DNA of 64,000 bases from Endozoicomonas sp965196975 (GCF_965196975.1 NZ_OZ239981.1:3224001-3288000); one strand, 5' to 3'; shown: positions 52,905-62,311, numbered from the stretch's first letter. Translations and numbers: made by a program. Notes: generated by a model from the sequence alone, not told the origin.

Positions 52905-55595
52905 ATGCCTATTGATTTTCGCCCAACATCCAAAACAGAGAGCACCAAAACGCCCTTACTAACTGGCGAGAACAACGATAAAAATGGATTTTGGTCCAGA
53001 ACAGCACGAGCTGTTAAAAATGCCCCCAGCGTAATATCCAGAGGCTTCAGGTGGTCAGCCTCCCTTCCTGGAAAGATTTATCATCAGCTCACAACAAGAA
53101 AAAAGATATCTGAACGGTCTGTAAAAAAAACCTTAAAAAAGCCAAGACAAAGCAAGAAAAGGGCTTTCAAAAAGTTATCAGAGTTCTCCTTGTCAAAAAT
53201 AATCAATATTTTTAGGATAAGAAAATCTCCAACAGCACATCATGAGGGAAATAAAAAACATCATAGCTATTATGACCCAAAAGATGATGCCTCCCCCACA
53301 CAAAAAGATCAAACACCCTTTAAAAGCACCAACATCAGTGACTATAGAGTTGATGTCAGAAGAACCATTGAGGACGAGCCTGACCTTTATGATGCTCAAG
53401 ATTTAGAACCACTCATTGATGAGGATGATGAATGGGAGAAAGAGCAACAATCATATGTCGATCCATTTTTAGAGATTTATCACAGAAATCATGATACTCA
53501 CCCTTTCCACTTCAAAAACTCAGCTAATAGCCAGAGGCCATCTAAAACAAACCAGGACAGACTATTTAGGAACATTATACCGGATACAGAGTTAAAAAAG
53601 TTAACGAGCATGTTAGTCAACAGAAGAGCTAAAGTTCAGAAACTCATTATAGACACCCAACTCTCATTTTTACGATATGGTCCTTCACCTTCTTCAACAC
53701 TGGCACAGCTTGATAGAATAGAAAAAAGCACACTTGGCTACACCCGAGCACTGTTCAAACACTATGATTACACTCTTATGCCACAAGAACTTCAGGAAAT
53801 CACAAAATCTCTTGACGATGACTTTCAGGGCCTAAGGGTGTTCATTGAACATGCGAATAAATACGATTTCCGAAGTAGTCATCAGTATTTGCAGCAGATT
53901 GAGGTTTATGAACGTCTCGTGAGCAGGCTAGTTGAACAGGAACCATACCAAAGGCAAATTGATAAATATCGATACAAGGCAAAAAAGATTATTCATGAAA
54001 AAAAAGAAAAAGTTGAACAAGAGCAATACCTGAAGGAAAAGAAAGAAAGTTCATCAGAAACAATAGACACTTTGAATGATAATAAAGACCAATCTTCAGA
54101 TCTATTTGACTTTCCCTTACCCTCGGATGAACCAGTCTTAGAAACCGATAAAAAAAAGAGCGATCCACCTGTAGAATCTATCGCCGAAAACATGGATGAT
54201 TTTCTCGAGCTTGATCTCGCGCTCAGAAAACTTTTTCATAATCCTAAACTCTTTGACCGGGAATTAATTAACGTTCTTTCTGAAAATTCTGAACCGTTTG
54301 AAACTCGGCTTAATGTTTATTTAGATGGAAAATGGAGGGAAGTCAGTAGTTCCTACTTTCCAGCTGCAGCCATGCGCCTCTGTATACCCACAGAGCAACT
54401 TAAAGAAAAATCCGGCAACCGATCCCCCTTTGAGAATGACTATGAAGGAAAGCTAGCTCCTTCCATGCAACGAGATACAAAGCATGCTGTCAATATGATG
54501 GGCTATACCATGAAAATTGATGGCAATCCGGTTACCCGCCAAATTCGTGTTGGCTGCCCCTACGCCTATGCAGAAAAAGATAAAACTGAAAGGGAAAAAG
54601 TAACTCTCGATCGCATAAAAGAAATCTTCACTGCCCTGCTGGTTCAAAACCACCTGCCAGAACTTCAGAAAGCAATGGATGACCCCAAGCATGAACCTAT
54701 CGATCTGGATGCAGTTTACATGAACCTGTTAAGCCCGGATTATATTAGAAATAACCGACTTATGACGGCAATTGGGCAAGACGATGAGAAGAAATGGGTT
54801 GAAGAGCTGCATGAGATGTTTAAAAAACTGTCCGGGCAAAAAATGGAGCTAAAGGTTTACCTGGATAATGGACAAGACGCGACAGTAAAAATAACCCCTA
54901 ATGTCAGGATGTTTGTTATTCCGTGCAACCAGCTGGCGCTCAAACAGCCAGCCCACAGTAGCTTTTTTAAAAAGGCTTTAAATTACTTAATGAGAAAAGC
55001 TGGTAACACATGGAAAACCGTTAATAAAGTGAATAACGAGTCCAAATCCTGGCTAGATGGCCTGGTTAGTAGAAAGTTACGCAACCTTCCAGAAGGCAGA
55101 CAGAAAAAAGTGAAGGCATTGAATGATCAGCTCTGGAAGCTGCTCGGCAATAAAAAGGACTTTGAGGCCATTACCAATGAGTTTGATCCATTTATTTTTA
55201 CAGAGCGTCTGTTCCAAATTCTTGAAGAACTTAATATTGATATTTTCAGCGGCTGCAAAAGTAATAAAGATCGTACCTCGATTGTTCAAGCCGTTCTTCA
55301 GTCTCTATTGACGACTAACATGCACCTTCATGAGAGTCAGGAAAATGAAAATCAGGAAGCAAACCCACTCTATGCCATGATCGTCGAATTATTCATGGTT
55401 TATGGTGGCCACACTGAAGTACAGAAAAGGAATACCGCACTGGTCGGTTTTCGCCTTGATGAGACACCAGTTCGAGATATGGACAGAATCAGTACCGAAC
55501 TGATGAGGCGTAATCCAAGGAGAGCAGACAGAGAGCAACGAACCATTTTTTCTGATCCTGAATTATTGACTCCTATCACATTAGAAATTCACTAA
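52905..55595 (+). CDS. SopB/IpgD-like phosphoinositide phosphatase, candidate type III effector
   Basis: An 896-residue soluble protein. FSGCKSNKDRTSIVQA has the Cys-x5-Arg active site (Cys784, Arg790) in the CKSxKDRT form that defines the SopB/SigD, IpgD and INPP4 inositol polyphosphate 4-phosphatases. Upstream, IPCNQLALK (Asn675) resembles the conserved NxxxNELALK motif of SopB/IpgD. Residues 1-190 are basic then acidic, low-complexity and probably disordered; 365-430 are charged. Two modules around 469-499 and 649-677 resemble each other (LNVYLDG..IPTEQL; LKVYLDN..IPCNQL). There is no signal peptide. SD-like GTAGGT precedes the ATG. The AT-rich gene stands alone between core genes, as transferred effectors often do. 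Confidence 0.75.
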   Translation: MPIDFRPTSKTESTKTPLLTGENNDKNGFWSRTARAVKNAPSVISRGFRWSASLPGKIYHQLTTRKKISERSVKKTLKKPRQSKKRAFKKLSEFSLSKIINIFRIRKSPTAHHEGNKKHHSYYDPKDDASPTQKDQTPFKSTNISDYRVDVRRTIEDEPDLYDAQDLEPLIDEDDEWEKEQQSYVDPFLEIYHRNHDTHPFHFKNSANSQRPSKTNQDRLFRNIIPDTELKKLTSMLVNRRAKVQKLIIDTQLSFLRYGPSPSSTLAQLDRIEKSTLGYTRALFKHYDYTLMPQELQEITKSLDDDFQGLRVFIEHANKYDFRSSHQYLQQIEVYERLVSRLVEQEPYQRQIDKYRYKAKKIIHEKKEKVEQEQYLKEKKESSSETIDTLNDNKDQSSDLFDFPLPSDEPVLETDKKKSDPPVESIAENMDDFLELDLALRKLFHNPKLFDRELINVLSENSEPFETRLNVYLDGKWREVSSSYFPAAAMRLCIPTEQLKEKSGNRSPFENDYEGKLAPSMQRDTKHAVNMMGYTMKIDGNPVTRQIRVGCPYAYAEKDKTEREKVTLDRIKEIFTALLVQNHLPELQKAMDDPKHEPIDLDAVYMNLLSPDYIRNNRLMTAIGQDDEKKWVEELHEMFKKLSGQKMELKVYLDNGQDATVKITPNVRMFVIPCNQLALKQPAHSSFFKKALNYLMRKAGNTWKTVNKVNNESKSWLDGLVSRKLRNLPEGRQKKVKALNDQLWKLLGNKKDFEAITNEFDPFIFTERLFQILEELNIDIFSGCKSNKDRTSIVQAVLQSLLTTNMHLHESQENENQEANPLYAMIVELFMVYGGHTEVQKRNTALVGFRLDETPVRDMDRISTELMRRNPRRADREQRTIFSDPELLTPITLEIH

Positions 55596-55598
55596 GTC

Positions 55599-55630
55599 CA
55601 TTTATCCGCAGGCTTCCCCGCGGATAAATG
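55599..55630. terminator. Bidirectional terminator between the effector-like gene and thyA
   Basis: CATTTATCCGC (55599-55609) pairs perfectly with GCGGATAAATG (55620-55630), an 11-bp stem between convergent genes. Confidence 0.8.
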
Positions 55631-55665
55631 ATCAAAGGGCTATCCGGAAGGAAAGGGACTCCCAA

Positions 55666-56499
55666 CTAAACGGATACAGCTGCCTTTATATGCGGATGAG
55701 CTTCATAATTAACCAGCTCAAAGTCATCACCGGTAAACTCAAACAGATCACGAATTGCCGGGTTTAACTTCATCTGAGGTCGCTGATATGGTGTTCGGTT
55801 TAGCTGCTCTTCAGCCTGCTCAAGATGATTAGAATACAAGTGGGCATCACCAAAGGTATGTACAAAATCACCAGGTTCCAGATCACACACCTGCGCGATC
55901 ATCATGGTCAACAGCGCATAGGAGGCGATATTAAACGGCACTCCCAGAAAAATATCGGCACTGCGCTGATACAACTGGCAGGAAAGTTTTCCATTCAGTA
56001 CATAAAATTGAAAAAGGCAGTGGCAAGGTGGTAACGCCTGACGCCCCATAGCGGCATTTTCTTTTGGCGAGTAGGCAACATCAGGAAGTACTGATGGATT
56101 CCATGCGCTGATGACCATACGACGCGAATCAGGGTTGGTTTTGATCTCATTCAACAACCACTGAATCTGGTCAACCACTTCACCATTGGCCCCCTCCCAG
56201 CTTCGCCACTGTTTGCCATAAACTGGACCAAGATCCCCTTCACCCGTTGCCCACTCATTCCAGATTCGGACACCATTTTCCTGAAGGTAGCCAATGTTGG
56301 TATCCCCTTTGAGGAACCACAACAATTCATGAATAATTGAGCGCAGGTGACACTTTTTGGTCGTCACCAGTGGAAAGCCATCAGAAAGATCAAACCGCAT
56401 CTGATAGCCAAACACACTGTAGGTACCCGTACCGGTTCGATCCGCTTTGAAAGTACCATGATCTTTCACATGTCGCAGTAGGTCCAGATATTCTTTCAT
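55666..56499 (-). CDS. thyA: Thymidylate synthase
   Basis: A 277-residue ThyA. Diagnostic segments are DRTGTGTYSVFGYQMRFDLS, HLRSIIHELLWFLKGDTNIG, the nucleophile LPPCHCLFQFYV, CQLYQRSADIFLGVPFNIAS and HTFGDAHLYSNHLEQ. It makes dTMP from dUMP and methylene-tetrahydrofolate. The start overlaps the lgt stop by 4 bp (ATGA), the usual coupling of lgt-thyA in gammaproteobacteria. Slightly longer than E. coli ThyA (264). Confidence 0.97.
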   Translation of the reverse strand: MKEYLDLLRHVKDHGTFKADRTGTGTYSVFGYQMRFDLSDGFPLVTTKKCHLRSIIHELLWFLKGDTNIGYLQENGVRIWNEWATGEGDLGPVYGKQWRSWEGANGEVVDQIQWLLNEIKTNPDSRRMVISAWNPSVLPDVAYSPKENAAMGRQALPPCHCLFQFYVLNGKLSCQLYQRSADIFLGVPFNIASYALLTMMIAQVCDLEPGDFVHTFGDAHLYSNHLEQAEEQLNRTPYQRPQMKLNPAIRDLFEFTGDDFELVNYEAHPHIKAAVSV

Positions 56500-57359
56500 C
56501 GTTTTTTCGATCCACGTTTATTCATTCTGGCCTTTTCCAGCCAGGAAGCGTCATCACTGTTCATACCATTAACCAATGGGTAGTGACGATATCCCCAAAT
56601 CATAAACACTATACCCATAACGACCATAGGCAAAGATAACAACTGCCCCATGGTTAGCCAGTCAAAAGCAATAAAACCAAGCTGGACATCAGGCTCCCGT
56701 ATAAATTCAACGGCAAATCTTGCAAGCCCGTAGATAAGCAGGAACAAACCAGAAACTGACATCCTTGGTCTGGGCTTTGATGAAAACCACCATAGAATAC
56801 AGAACAGAACAAGGCCTTCCAGAAAGAACTGATAAAGCTGTGAGGGATGCCTTGCCAACTGACTGGGGTCAGTAGGGAAAACCATGGCCCATGGAGCATC
56901 GGACGCCCTACCCCAAAGCTCTCCACCAATAAAGTTTCCAACTCGGCCAAGGCCAAGTCCCAAAGGCACCAGTGGGGCTATAAAATCGGTAACTTGAAAG
57001 AAGTTCCTGCCCTGGGAACGTCCATAGAGCCACATGGCAACAAGAACACCCAGAAGCCCTCCATGAAAGGACATGCCACCATCCCAGACTTTAAAAAGCC
57101 AGATAGGGTCTCTTATGAAGTAGTCAAAGTGATAGAAGATCACATAACCGACACGCCCTCCCAGAATAACCCCAACTGCACCATAAAAAACCAGGTCACT
57201 GACTTGCTCAGGCCTCCACAGTCCCTCGGATCTTCGAGCACGGATACTGCCTAACCAGAGTGCCAGTGCAAAACCAGCCAGATACATGAGGCCATACCAG
57301 TGAACACTTAGTGGGCCAACACTAAACGCAATGGGATCTATCTCAGGGTATGCAATCAC
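56496..57359 (-). CDS. lgt: Prolipoprotein diacylglyceryl transferase
   Basis: A 287-residue inner-membrane enzyme with about seven helices. It transfers diacylglycerol to the lipobox Cys of prolipoproteins, including the RND adaptor and small lipoprotein in this window. The Lgt signature is present (LGLGRVGNFIGGELWGR) with the catalytic-region Arg, plus HWYGLMYLAGFALALWLG with its His, and GGMSFHGGLLGVLVA. It is coupled to thyA by a 4-bp overlap. IS66 copy 4 lies 112 bp upstream, between it and the TSUP gene that commonly precedes lgt. Confidence 0.97.
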   Translation of the reverse strand: MIAYPEIDPIAFSVGPLSVHWYGLMYLAGFALALWLGSIRARRSEGLWRPEQVSDLVFYGAVGVILGGRVGYVIFYHFDYFIRDPIWLFKVWDGGMSFHGGLLGVLVAMWLYGRSQGRNFFQVTDFIAPLVPLGLGLGRVGNFIGGELWGRASDAPWAMVFPTDPSQLARHPSQLYQFFLEGLVLFCILWWFSSKPRPRMSVSGLFLLIYGLARFAVEFIREPDVQLGFIAFDWLTMGQLLSLPMVVMGIVFMIWGYRHYPLVNGMNSDDASWLEKARMNKRGSKKR

Positions 57360-57471
57360 AAACCGATTCCGATCAAAATAATATCGTCACAGTGTACCAA
57401 GGTATCTGGCTAATGAGCCAACCCTGACAGCATTCAAGTGTATTTTCTCAACACTTTATAATACTGTCATT

Positions 57472-59070
57472 GTAACTATTCAGCACCCAGCAAAGGCGTA
57501 TTGTTGTAATTTCGAACCGCTTTAAGAAGCGCCTGAAATATGTTCAACCCCTGCTTTTTAGCAGATGATAAATAGCTTCGGATTCGGGTAAACATGGTAC
57601 CTCCGTCTTCGCTTCTGAAGCAGCCTGAGATCTTCTGCTTAAGTTTGGCCATCCTGGCATCACGTTCACTGCCATTGTTATCGAAGGGAATTGAAAAGTC
57701 CGACATGAAGCGCAACGTTTCAACCTTAAACTCAATAAGCCTTTTGAACAGGTTGTAGGCCTTGGTATTCCTGACCTTCTTACGTCCAAGCACCTGTCGT
57801 TGTTTTTCCATATAAGCGGTTTCCTTCGTGAGAGCCCTTTGAAGGATTTGGTCGTATATCGTCTCAATGCGAAGCTGTATTGCACCAGGCATTTGAGTCA
57901 GACCGGCTGCTTTGTATTTCTTGCAGAAGTGCCAGGAGAGCGTAAGCAATTTCATCAGCCGCAGAGCCAGCTTATTCGCATCCCTATCGACAACTCCCTG
58001 AAGCTCTCTCAGATGATGGGCATTACAAAGCACATGCACTGCCGCATAGGCAAAGTAGGACTTCCAATGATCGTGAACCAGAATGCCTGCAAAAGTCAGC
58101 AGGATGCCCATTGCATCCATTGCTTCACAACCTCGCCTTTCTGAGAGGTAGTAAAGCGTCCATTGGTCATCTCGCATAATGTGTAACCACCACAGTGAAC
58201 CGTCAACCCGCATGCCAGTTTCATCCGCTCCTGCAACCGGACTTTCTTGTAAAGCATCGCGGATACTCTGCTCAGTAGAGGCCAGGTTCTCATGGGTATA
58301 GGCAACAAAATTGGCAACAGAGCCTGCGCTGACACTCATGCAATAAATAGTATTGAAATACTCAGACACCCGGTGATATGGGATGAAGTGATACTGGTTT
58401 AAATGAACAGCCATTGCCTGAGTCACTTCTCCGTATTGAGCAGCGGCTTTCACTCCTTGGGGAAACTCAGCGGTGTTCCGTTTACCACAAGGACATACTT
58501 TAACGTCTGCCCAGTACGCGGTAACTTCAAATTCTCCGGGTCTACCTGGATCAAAAACCTGTCGCTCAATGTATTTGGTGGGTTTAATATCGATAAGCGA
58601 AGACTGGCAACAGCAACATTTTTCAACCTTCAGATGCCTGACATAATCGGGTAAGGCGACACGTCTCAAACAAGAGCCTTGATGACCTTTCTGGCCACCT
58701 GGTTTATTGCCTGAAGATGGTCTAAGGCTTTTGGGGTTCGGTGTTTCCTGTGAGGAGCAGGGGGCTTCTTTGGAAGATGTATCACCTTTATCACTCCCTT
58801 TTTTACTGGGCTTTTGATAACCATCTGACGATGGTGGCTTACTACTGTTTTGACTGTTTTTATTAACCCTTTCTTCCAGTTCGCTGCAACGTTCCCGTAA
58901 AAGCGCATTCTCGGTCCGAAGCTCTTCATTCTCTTTAAGGAGAGCTTCGGTAAACGGAGTAGCTGGGAAGTCTGGTTCCATACTGGAGATTTGTTAGAAA
59001 AATTGAGTATAAGATGATGGTCGAAAAATCAGAAAATTCCAGATTTATATGAAGGGTGCTGAATAGTTAC
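57472..59070 (-). mobile_element. IS66-family insertion sequence, copy 4 (no target duplication)
   Basis: 17-bp inverted repeats at 57472-57488 and 59054-59070. Unlike the other three copies, the flanking octamers differ (CTGTCATT on the left, CTCAATTA on the right). The right end lies 5 bp from the stop of the TSUP gene. The missing duplication points to a later deletion or recombination at one side. Confidence 0.93.
57476..58981 (-). CDS. IS66-family transposase, copy 4
   Basis: A 501-residue transposase identical to those at 2695 and 41949. Coiled coil, Cys cluster and DDE acids intact. It is co-directional with the TSUP gene upstream and lgt-thyA downstream, so read-through transcription could reach lgt. 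Confidence 0.95.
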   Translation of the reverse strand: MEPDFPATPFTEALLKENEELRTENALLRERCSELEERVNKNSQNSSKPPSSDGYQKPSKKGSDKGDTSSKEAPCSSQETPNPKSLRPSSGNKPGGQKGHQGSCLRRVALPDYVRHLKVEKCCCCQSSLIDIKPTKYIERQVFDPGRPGEFEVTAYWADVKVCPCGKRNTAEFPQGVKAAAQYGEVTQAMAVHLNQYHFIPYHRVSEYFNTIYCMSVSAGSVANFVAYTHENLASTEQSIRDALQESPVAGADETGMRVDGSLWWLHIMRDDQWTLYYLSERRGCEAMDAMGILLTFAGILVHDHWKSYFAYAAVHVLCNAHHLRELQGVVDRDANKLALRLMKLLTLSWHFCKKYKAAGLTQMPGAIQLRIETIYDQILQRALTKETAYMEKQRQVLGRKKVRNTKAYNLFKRLIEFKVETLRFMSDFSIPFDNNGSERDARMAKLKQKISGCFRSEDGGTMFTRIRSYLSSAKKQGLNIFQALLKAVRNYNNTPLLGAE

Positions 59071-59075
59071 CTCAA

Positions 59076-59858
59076 TTATATCAAAAATTGGGCCCCTACT
59101 ATAAATAGGAAAACGGCGAACATTTTCTGCAGATTTTCTGCCGGTAGCCCATGAGCTATTCGGGCACCAATTCGTGCAAATAGCATACTGGTCAGGACTA
59201 TTCCCAGAAAAGCGGGCCAATACACATACCCGGTAGCAAGAGCAGGCAGTTCAGTACCCTTTTCACCCAACACCATGTTTGATATGGCACCCATTACAGC
59301 GATAGGAAAGCCACAGGCCGCCGATGTTCCAACAGCCTGCTTCATCGTCAGGCTGATTCTGCGCAAAAATGGGACAGAGAGTGTCCCTCCCCCAATACCA
59401 AACATACTGGAAACGGAACCAATCACAACGCCTGCACTTACCAGTACTGATTTTCCTGGAATTCTGGCACCTTCATGAACCTTAAAACCAAACCACATTT
59501 TTGCCGACACCAGTATGGCAAATACACCCAGAAGCTTCTGCAACACGTGCCCGCTCAGATTCACGGCGGTATAAACTCCGAGAAAAGCACCGGCAAGAAT
59601 ACCAACACTTAATGTGGCAAATATCCGCCATTGAACAGCTCCCTCATCCTGGTGCGCTTTGATCGAGCTTAGCGATGTAACTACCATAGTAGCCAGGGAT
59701 GTGCCAACAGCCATATGAGTCAAAACCTCAGGCGACATGCCCTGGACTTTGAAGCTGAAGATCAGTACAGGGACTATAATCAGCCCCCCACCAATACCAA
59801 ACAAACCAGCCATTACTCCGGCACAAGCCCCCAAGACCAGATAGAGGAGAAAGAGCAT
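59076..59858 (-). CDS. TSUP (TauE/SafE) family permease
   Basis: A 260-residue hydrophobic protein with the two-repeat TSUP pattern: GVMAGLFGIGGGLIIVPVLI near the start and SVSSMFGIGGGTLSVPFL in the second half, both with the FGIGGG signature. It is closer to the sulfite/sulfonate exporter type than the copy at 1066. In pseudomonads a TSUP gene precedes lgt-thyA on the same strand; the same order occurs here but IS66 copy 4 now separates them. The gene itself is intact; its stop is 5 bp from the IS. Confidence 0.88.
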   Translation of the reverse strand: MLFLLYLVLGACAGVMAGLFGIGGGLIIVPVLIFSFKVQGMSPEVLTHMAVGTSLATMVVTSLSSIKAHQDEGAVQWRIFATLSVGILAGAFLGVYTAVNLSGHVLQKLLGVFAILVSAKMWFGFKVHEGARIPGKSVLVSAGVVIGSVSSMFGIGGGTLSVPFLRRISLTMKQAVGTSAACGFPIAVMGAISNMVLGEKGTELPALATGYVYWPAFLGIVLTSMLFARIGARIAHGLPAENLQKMFAVFLFIVGAQFLI

Positions 59859-60323
59859 CTTTATTCCTTACAATAAATAAGATTCGTAATTATACGACGA
59901 TAAATTATTATCAGGAGGCTCTATTTTCAGGAAATTACTGTTAACCTGACATGCCAATAATTGATAGAAAACTCAGTAGAACTTATTTTTTGAGATTATT
60001 TTGAAATTTAATAAACCCACATGATCAACATATATACGACAAAGTATATTCAAATAGATGAAAAAATAATCTAGACTGGTTGGATGCCTATTAAACACTT
60101 GTCTATTTTATCCCCACCCATTTTTTTTGTTTACAAATAATTCCTGAAAAATCAAACCGTAAAAGGTATAGACATTCTTATCTATTAGTTCTATAACGTA
60201 AATGTACGTACACTTTTTCATTATTGATAATGTGTCGTTCATAAGGATAGTAAGACTCCTGAAAATCATAATTAAGTAGTACGCCTTACAAGACTCACAA
60301 CGATCAGGCGAGGGGGAAAACAG
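59859..60323. other. AT-rich intergenic region upstream of prkA
   Basis: No supported gene. It separates divergent TSUP and prkA genes and must hold both promoters. It includes T- and A-tracts (60116-60130) and GAGGGGG at about 60311, the SD for prkA. Frames on the minus strand here overlap prkA or lack coding character. Confidence 0.5.
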
Positions 60324-62246
60324 ATGTCCATATTTGCTCAATATCAGCAGAGATACGAGTCCGTCCAACAGGAAGAGATGAGTCTCACAGAGTACCTGGA
60401 ACTCTGCAAAACAGATCCCTGGGCTTATGCCAACGCAGCTGAACGTATGCTGAAAGCGATTGGTGAGCCTGAGGTGATTGACACTTCCCGGGATCCACGC
60501 TCCAGCAGGATCTTTTCTAATAAACTGATTAAACAGTACCCGGCGTTCAAAGAATTCTATGGCATGGAAGAAGCCATTGAACAGATCGTCTCTTATTTTA
60601 AACATGCCGCGCAGGGTCTGGAAGAGAAGAAACAGATTCTCTACTTACTGGGACCAGTGGGTGGCGGTAAGTCATCCCTCGCTGAAAGATTAAAGCAGCT
60701 GATGGAAAGAGTACCTTTCTATGCCATCAAGGGATCCCCGGTTTTTGAATCCCCACTGGGATTATTCAACCCTGAGGAAGATGCTGAAATTCTCAAGGAA
60801 GAATACGGTATTCCAAGTCGGTACCTTAAATATATTATGTCCCCCTGGGCCGTGAAGCGGCTGAACGAGTATGGTGGAGACATCTCCAAGTTCCGTGTTG
60901 TAAAACTTTATCCAAGCGGCTTAAACCAGGTGGCTATCGCCAAAACCGAGCCTGGCGATGAGAACAATCAGGATATCTCCAGCCTGGTGGGTAAAGTCGA
61001 TATTCGTCAATTGGAAGAATATTCTCAGGATGATCCTGATGCCTACAGCTTCTCTGGCGCATTGTGCCGGGCCAACCAGGGCATCATGGAATTTGTGGAG
61101 ATGTTCAAAGCACCGATTAAAGTGTTACACCCATTGTTGACCGCAACCCAGGAAGGTAACTACAACAGTACCGAAGGTCTTGGCGCCATTCCTTATGAAG
61201 GCGTTCTTCTAGCTCACTCAAATGAATCTGAGTGGCAGACTTTCAGAAATAATAAAACCAATGAAGCCTTTATTGACCGGGTTAACATTGTCAAGGTGCC
61301 TTATTGCGTAAGAGTCAGTGAAGAGATCCATATCTATGAGAAGCTGCTTGAACACAGTTCTCTCAAGGATGCTCCTTGCGCACCAGACACTCTGAAGATG
61401 CTCGCGCAGTTCACCACACTGTCCCGTATCAAAGAGCCTGAAAACTCCTCTATCTACTCCAAGATGAAGGTGTACGACGGCGAGAACCTGAAGGATACCG
61501 ATCCTAATGCCAAGCCCTTGCAGGAATACAAGGACATGGCAGGGGTTGATGAAGGCATGAACGGTCTTTCTACCCGATTCGCCTTCAAGATTCTGTCCAA
61601 GGTCTTCAACTTTGACCCATCAGAGGTAGCAGCAAACCCTGTTCATCTTCTGTATGTTCTGGAACAGCAGATTGAACAGCACCAGTTCCCGGAAGAAATA
61701 CAGGATCGCTATCTGTCGTTTATCAAAGAGTACCTGACGCCCAAGTACATCGAGTTCCTGGGTAAGGAAATTCAGACCGCCTACCTGGAGTCTTACTCTG
61801 AGTACGGTCAGAACATCTTTGATCGCTACATCACCTACGCTGATTTCTGGATTCAGGATCAGGAATATCGTGATCCGGATACCGGCCATATTCTTGACCG
61901 TTCAGCACTCAGCGAAGAGCTGGAGAAGATTGAGAAACCTGCAGGCATTGCTAATCCCAAGGACTTCCGGAATGAAGTGGTTAACTTTGTTCTGAGAGCC
62001 CGGGCCAATAATGACGGCAAGAACCCAAGCTGGCTGAGCTATGAGAAGATGCGCACCGTAATTGAGAAGAAAATGTTCTCAAATACTGAAGACCTGCTGC
62101 CTGTTATCTCCTTTAATGCCAAGGGATCTCAGGAAGATCAGCGCAAGCACGCTGATTTCGTCTCACGGATGGTTGCCCATGGCTATACCGAGAAACAGGT
62201 TCGCCTGTTATCCGAGTGGTATATCCGGGTTCGCAAGTCTCAATAA
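60324..62246 (+). CDS. prkA: PrkA/YeaG-type serine protein kinase (AAA domain)
   Basis: A 640-residue protein of the PrkA family (E. coli YeaG, 644). The N-terminal AAA region has the P-loop LLGPVGGGKSSLAERL (109-124), and the C-terminal kinase-like domain is of usual length (IFDRYITYADFWIQDQEYRD; DRSALSEELEKIEKPAGIAN). The family acts in nutrient-stress and stationary-phase responses, together with YeaH and SpoVR/YcgB encoded downstream. SD GAGGGGG precedes the ATG. Two GC hairpins separate it from yeaH, which may lower expression of the distal genes. Confidence 0.95.
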   Translation: MSIFAQYQQRYESVQQEEMSLTEYLELCKTDPWAYANAAERMLKAIGEPEVIDTSRDPRSSRIFSNKLIKQYPAFKEFYGMEEAIEQIVSYFKHAAQGLEEKKQILYLLGPVGGGKSSLAERLKQLMERVPFYAIKGSPVFESPLGLFNPEEDAEILKEEYGIPSRYLKYIMSPWAVKRLNEYGGDISKFRVVKLYPSGLNQVAIAKTEPGDENNQDISSLVGKVDIRQLEEYSQDDPDAYSFSGALCRANQGIMEFVEMFKAPIKVLHPLLTATQEGNYNSTEGLGAIPYEGVLLAHSNESEWQTFRNNKTNEAFIDRVNIVKVPYCVRVSEEIHIYEKLLEHSSLKDAPCAPDTLKMLAQFTTLSRIKEPENSSIYSKMKVYDGENLKDTDPNAKPLQEYKDMAGVDEGMNGLSTRFAFKILSKVFNFDPSEVAANPVHLLYVLEQQIEQHQFPEEIQDRYLSFIKEYLTPKYIEFLGKEIQTAYLESYSEYGQNIFDRYITYADFWIQDQEYRDPDTGHILDRSALSEELEKIEKPAGIANPKDFRNEVVNFVLRARANNDGKNPSWLSYEKMRTVIEKKMFSNTEDLLPVISFNAKGSQEDQRKHADFVSRMVAHGYTEKQVRLLSEWYIRVRKSQ

Positions 62247-62254
62247 GAACGATC

Positions 62255-62311
62255 CCCGCCTGTCATTACCAGCAAGGCGGGCATAACCCTCATGCCCTGC
62301 GCTAGCAGGGC
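62255..62311 (+). repeat. Two GC hairpins between prkA and yeaH
   Basis: CCCGCCT (62255-62261)/AGGCGGG (62275-62281), then GCCCTGC (62294-62300)/GCAGGGC (62305-62311). Neither has a T-run. They resemble REP-like or mRNA-stabilising hairpins inside an operon rather than a terminator. Confidence 0.5.

Noticed and set aside
60108..60605. 165-codon minus-strand frame upstream of prkA
   Set aside because: Half of it lies opposite the prkA coding region and the rest is AT-rich with no SD; no recognisable protein.
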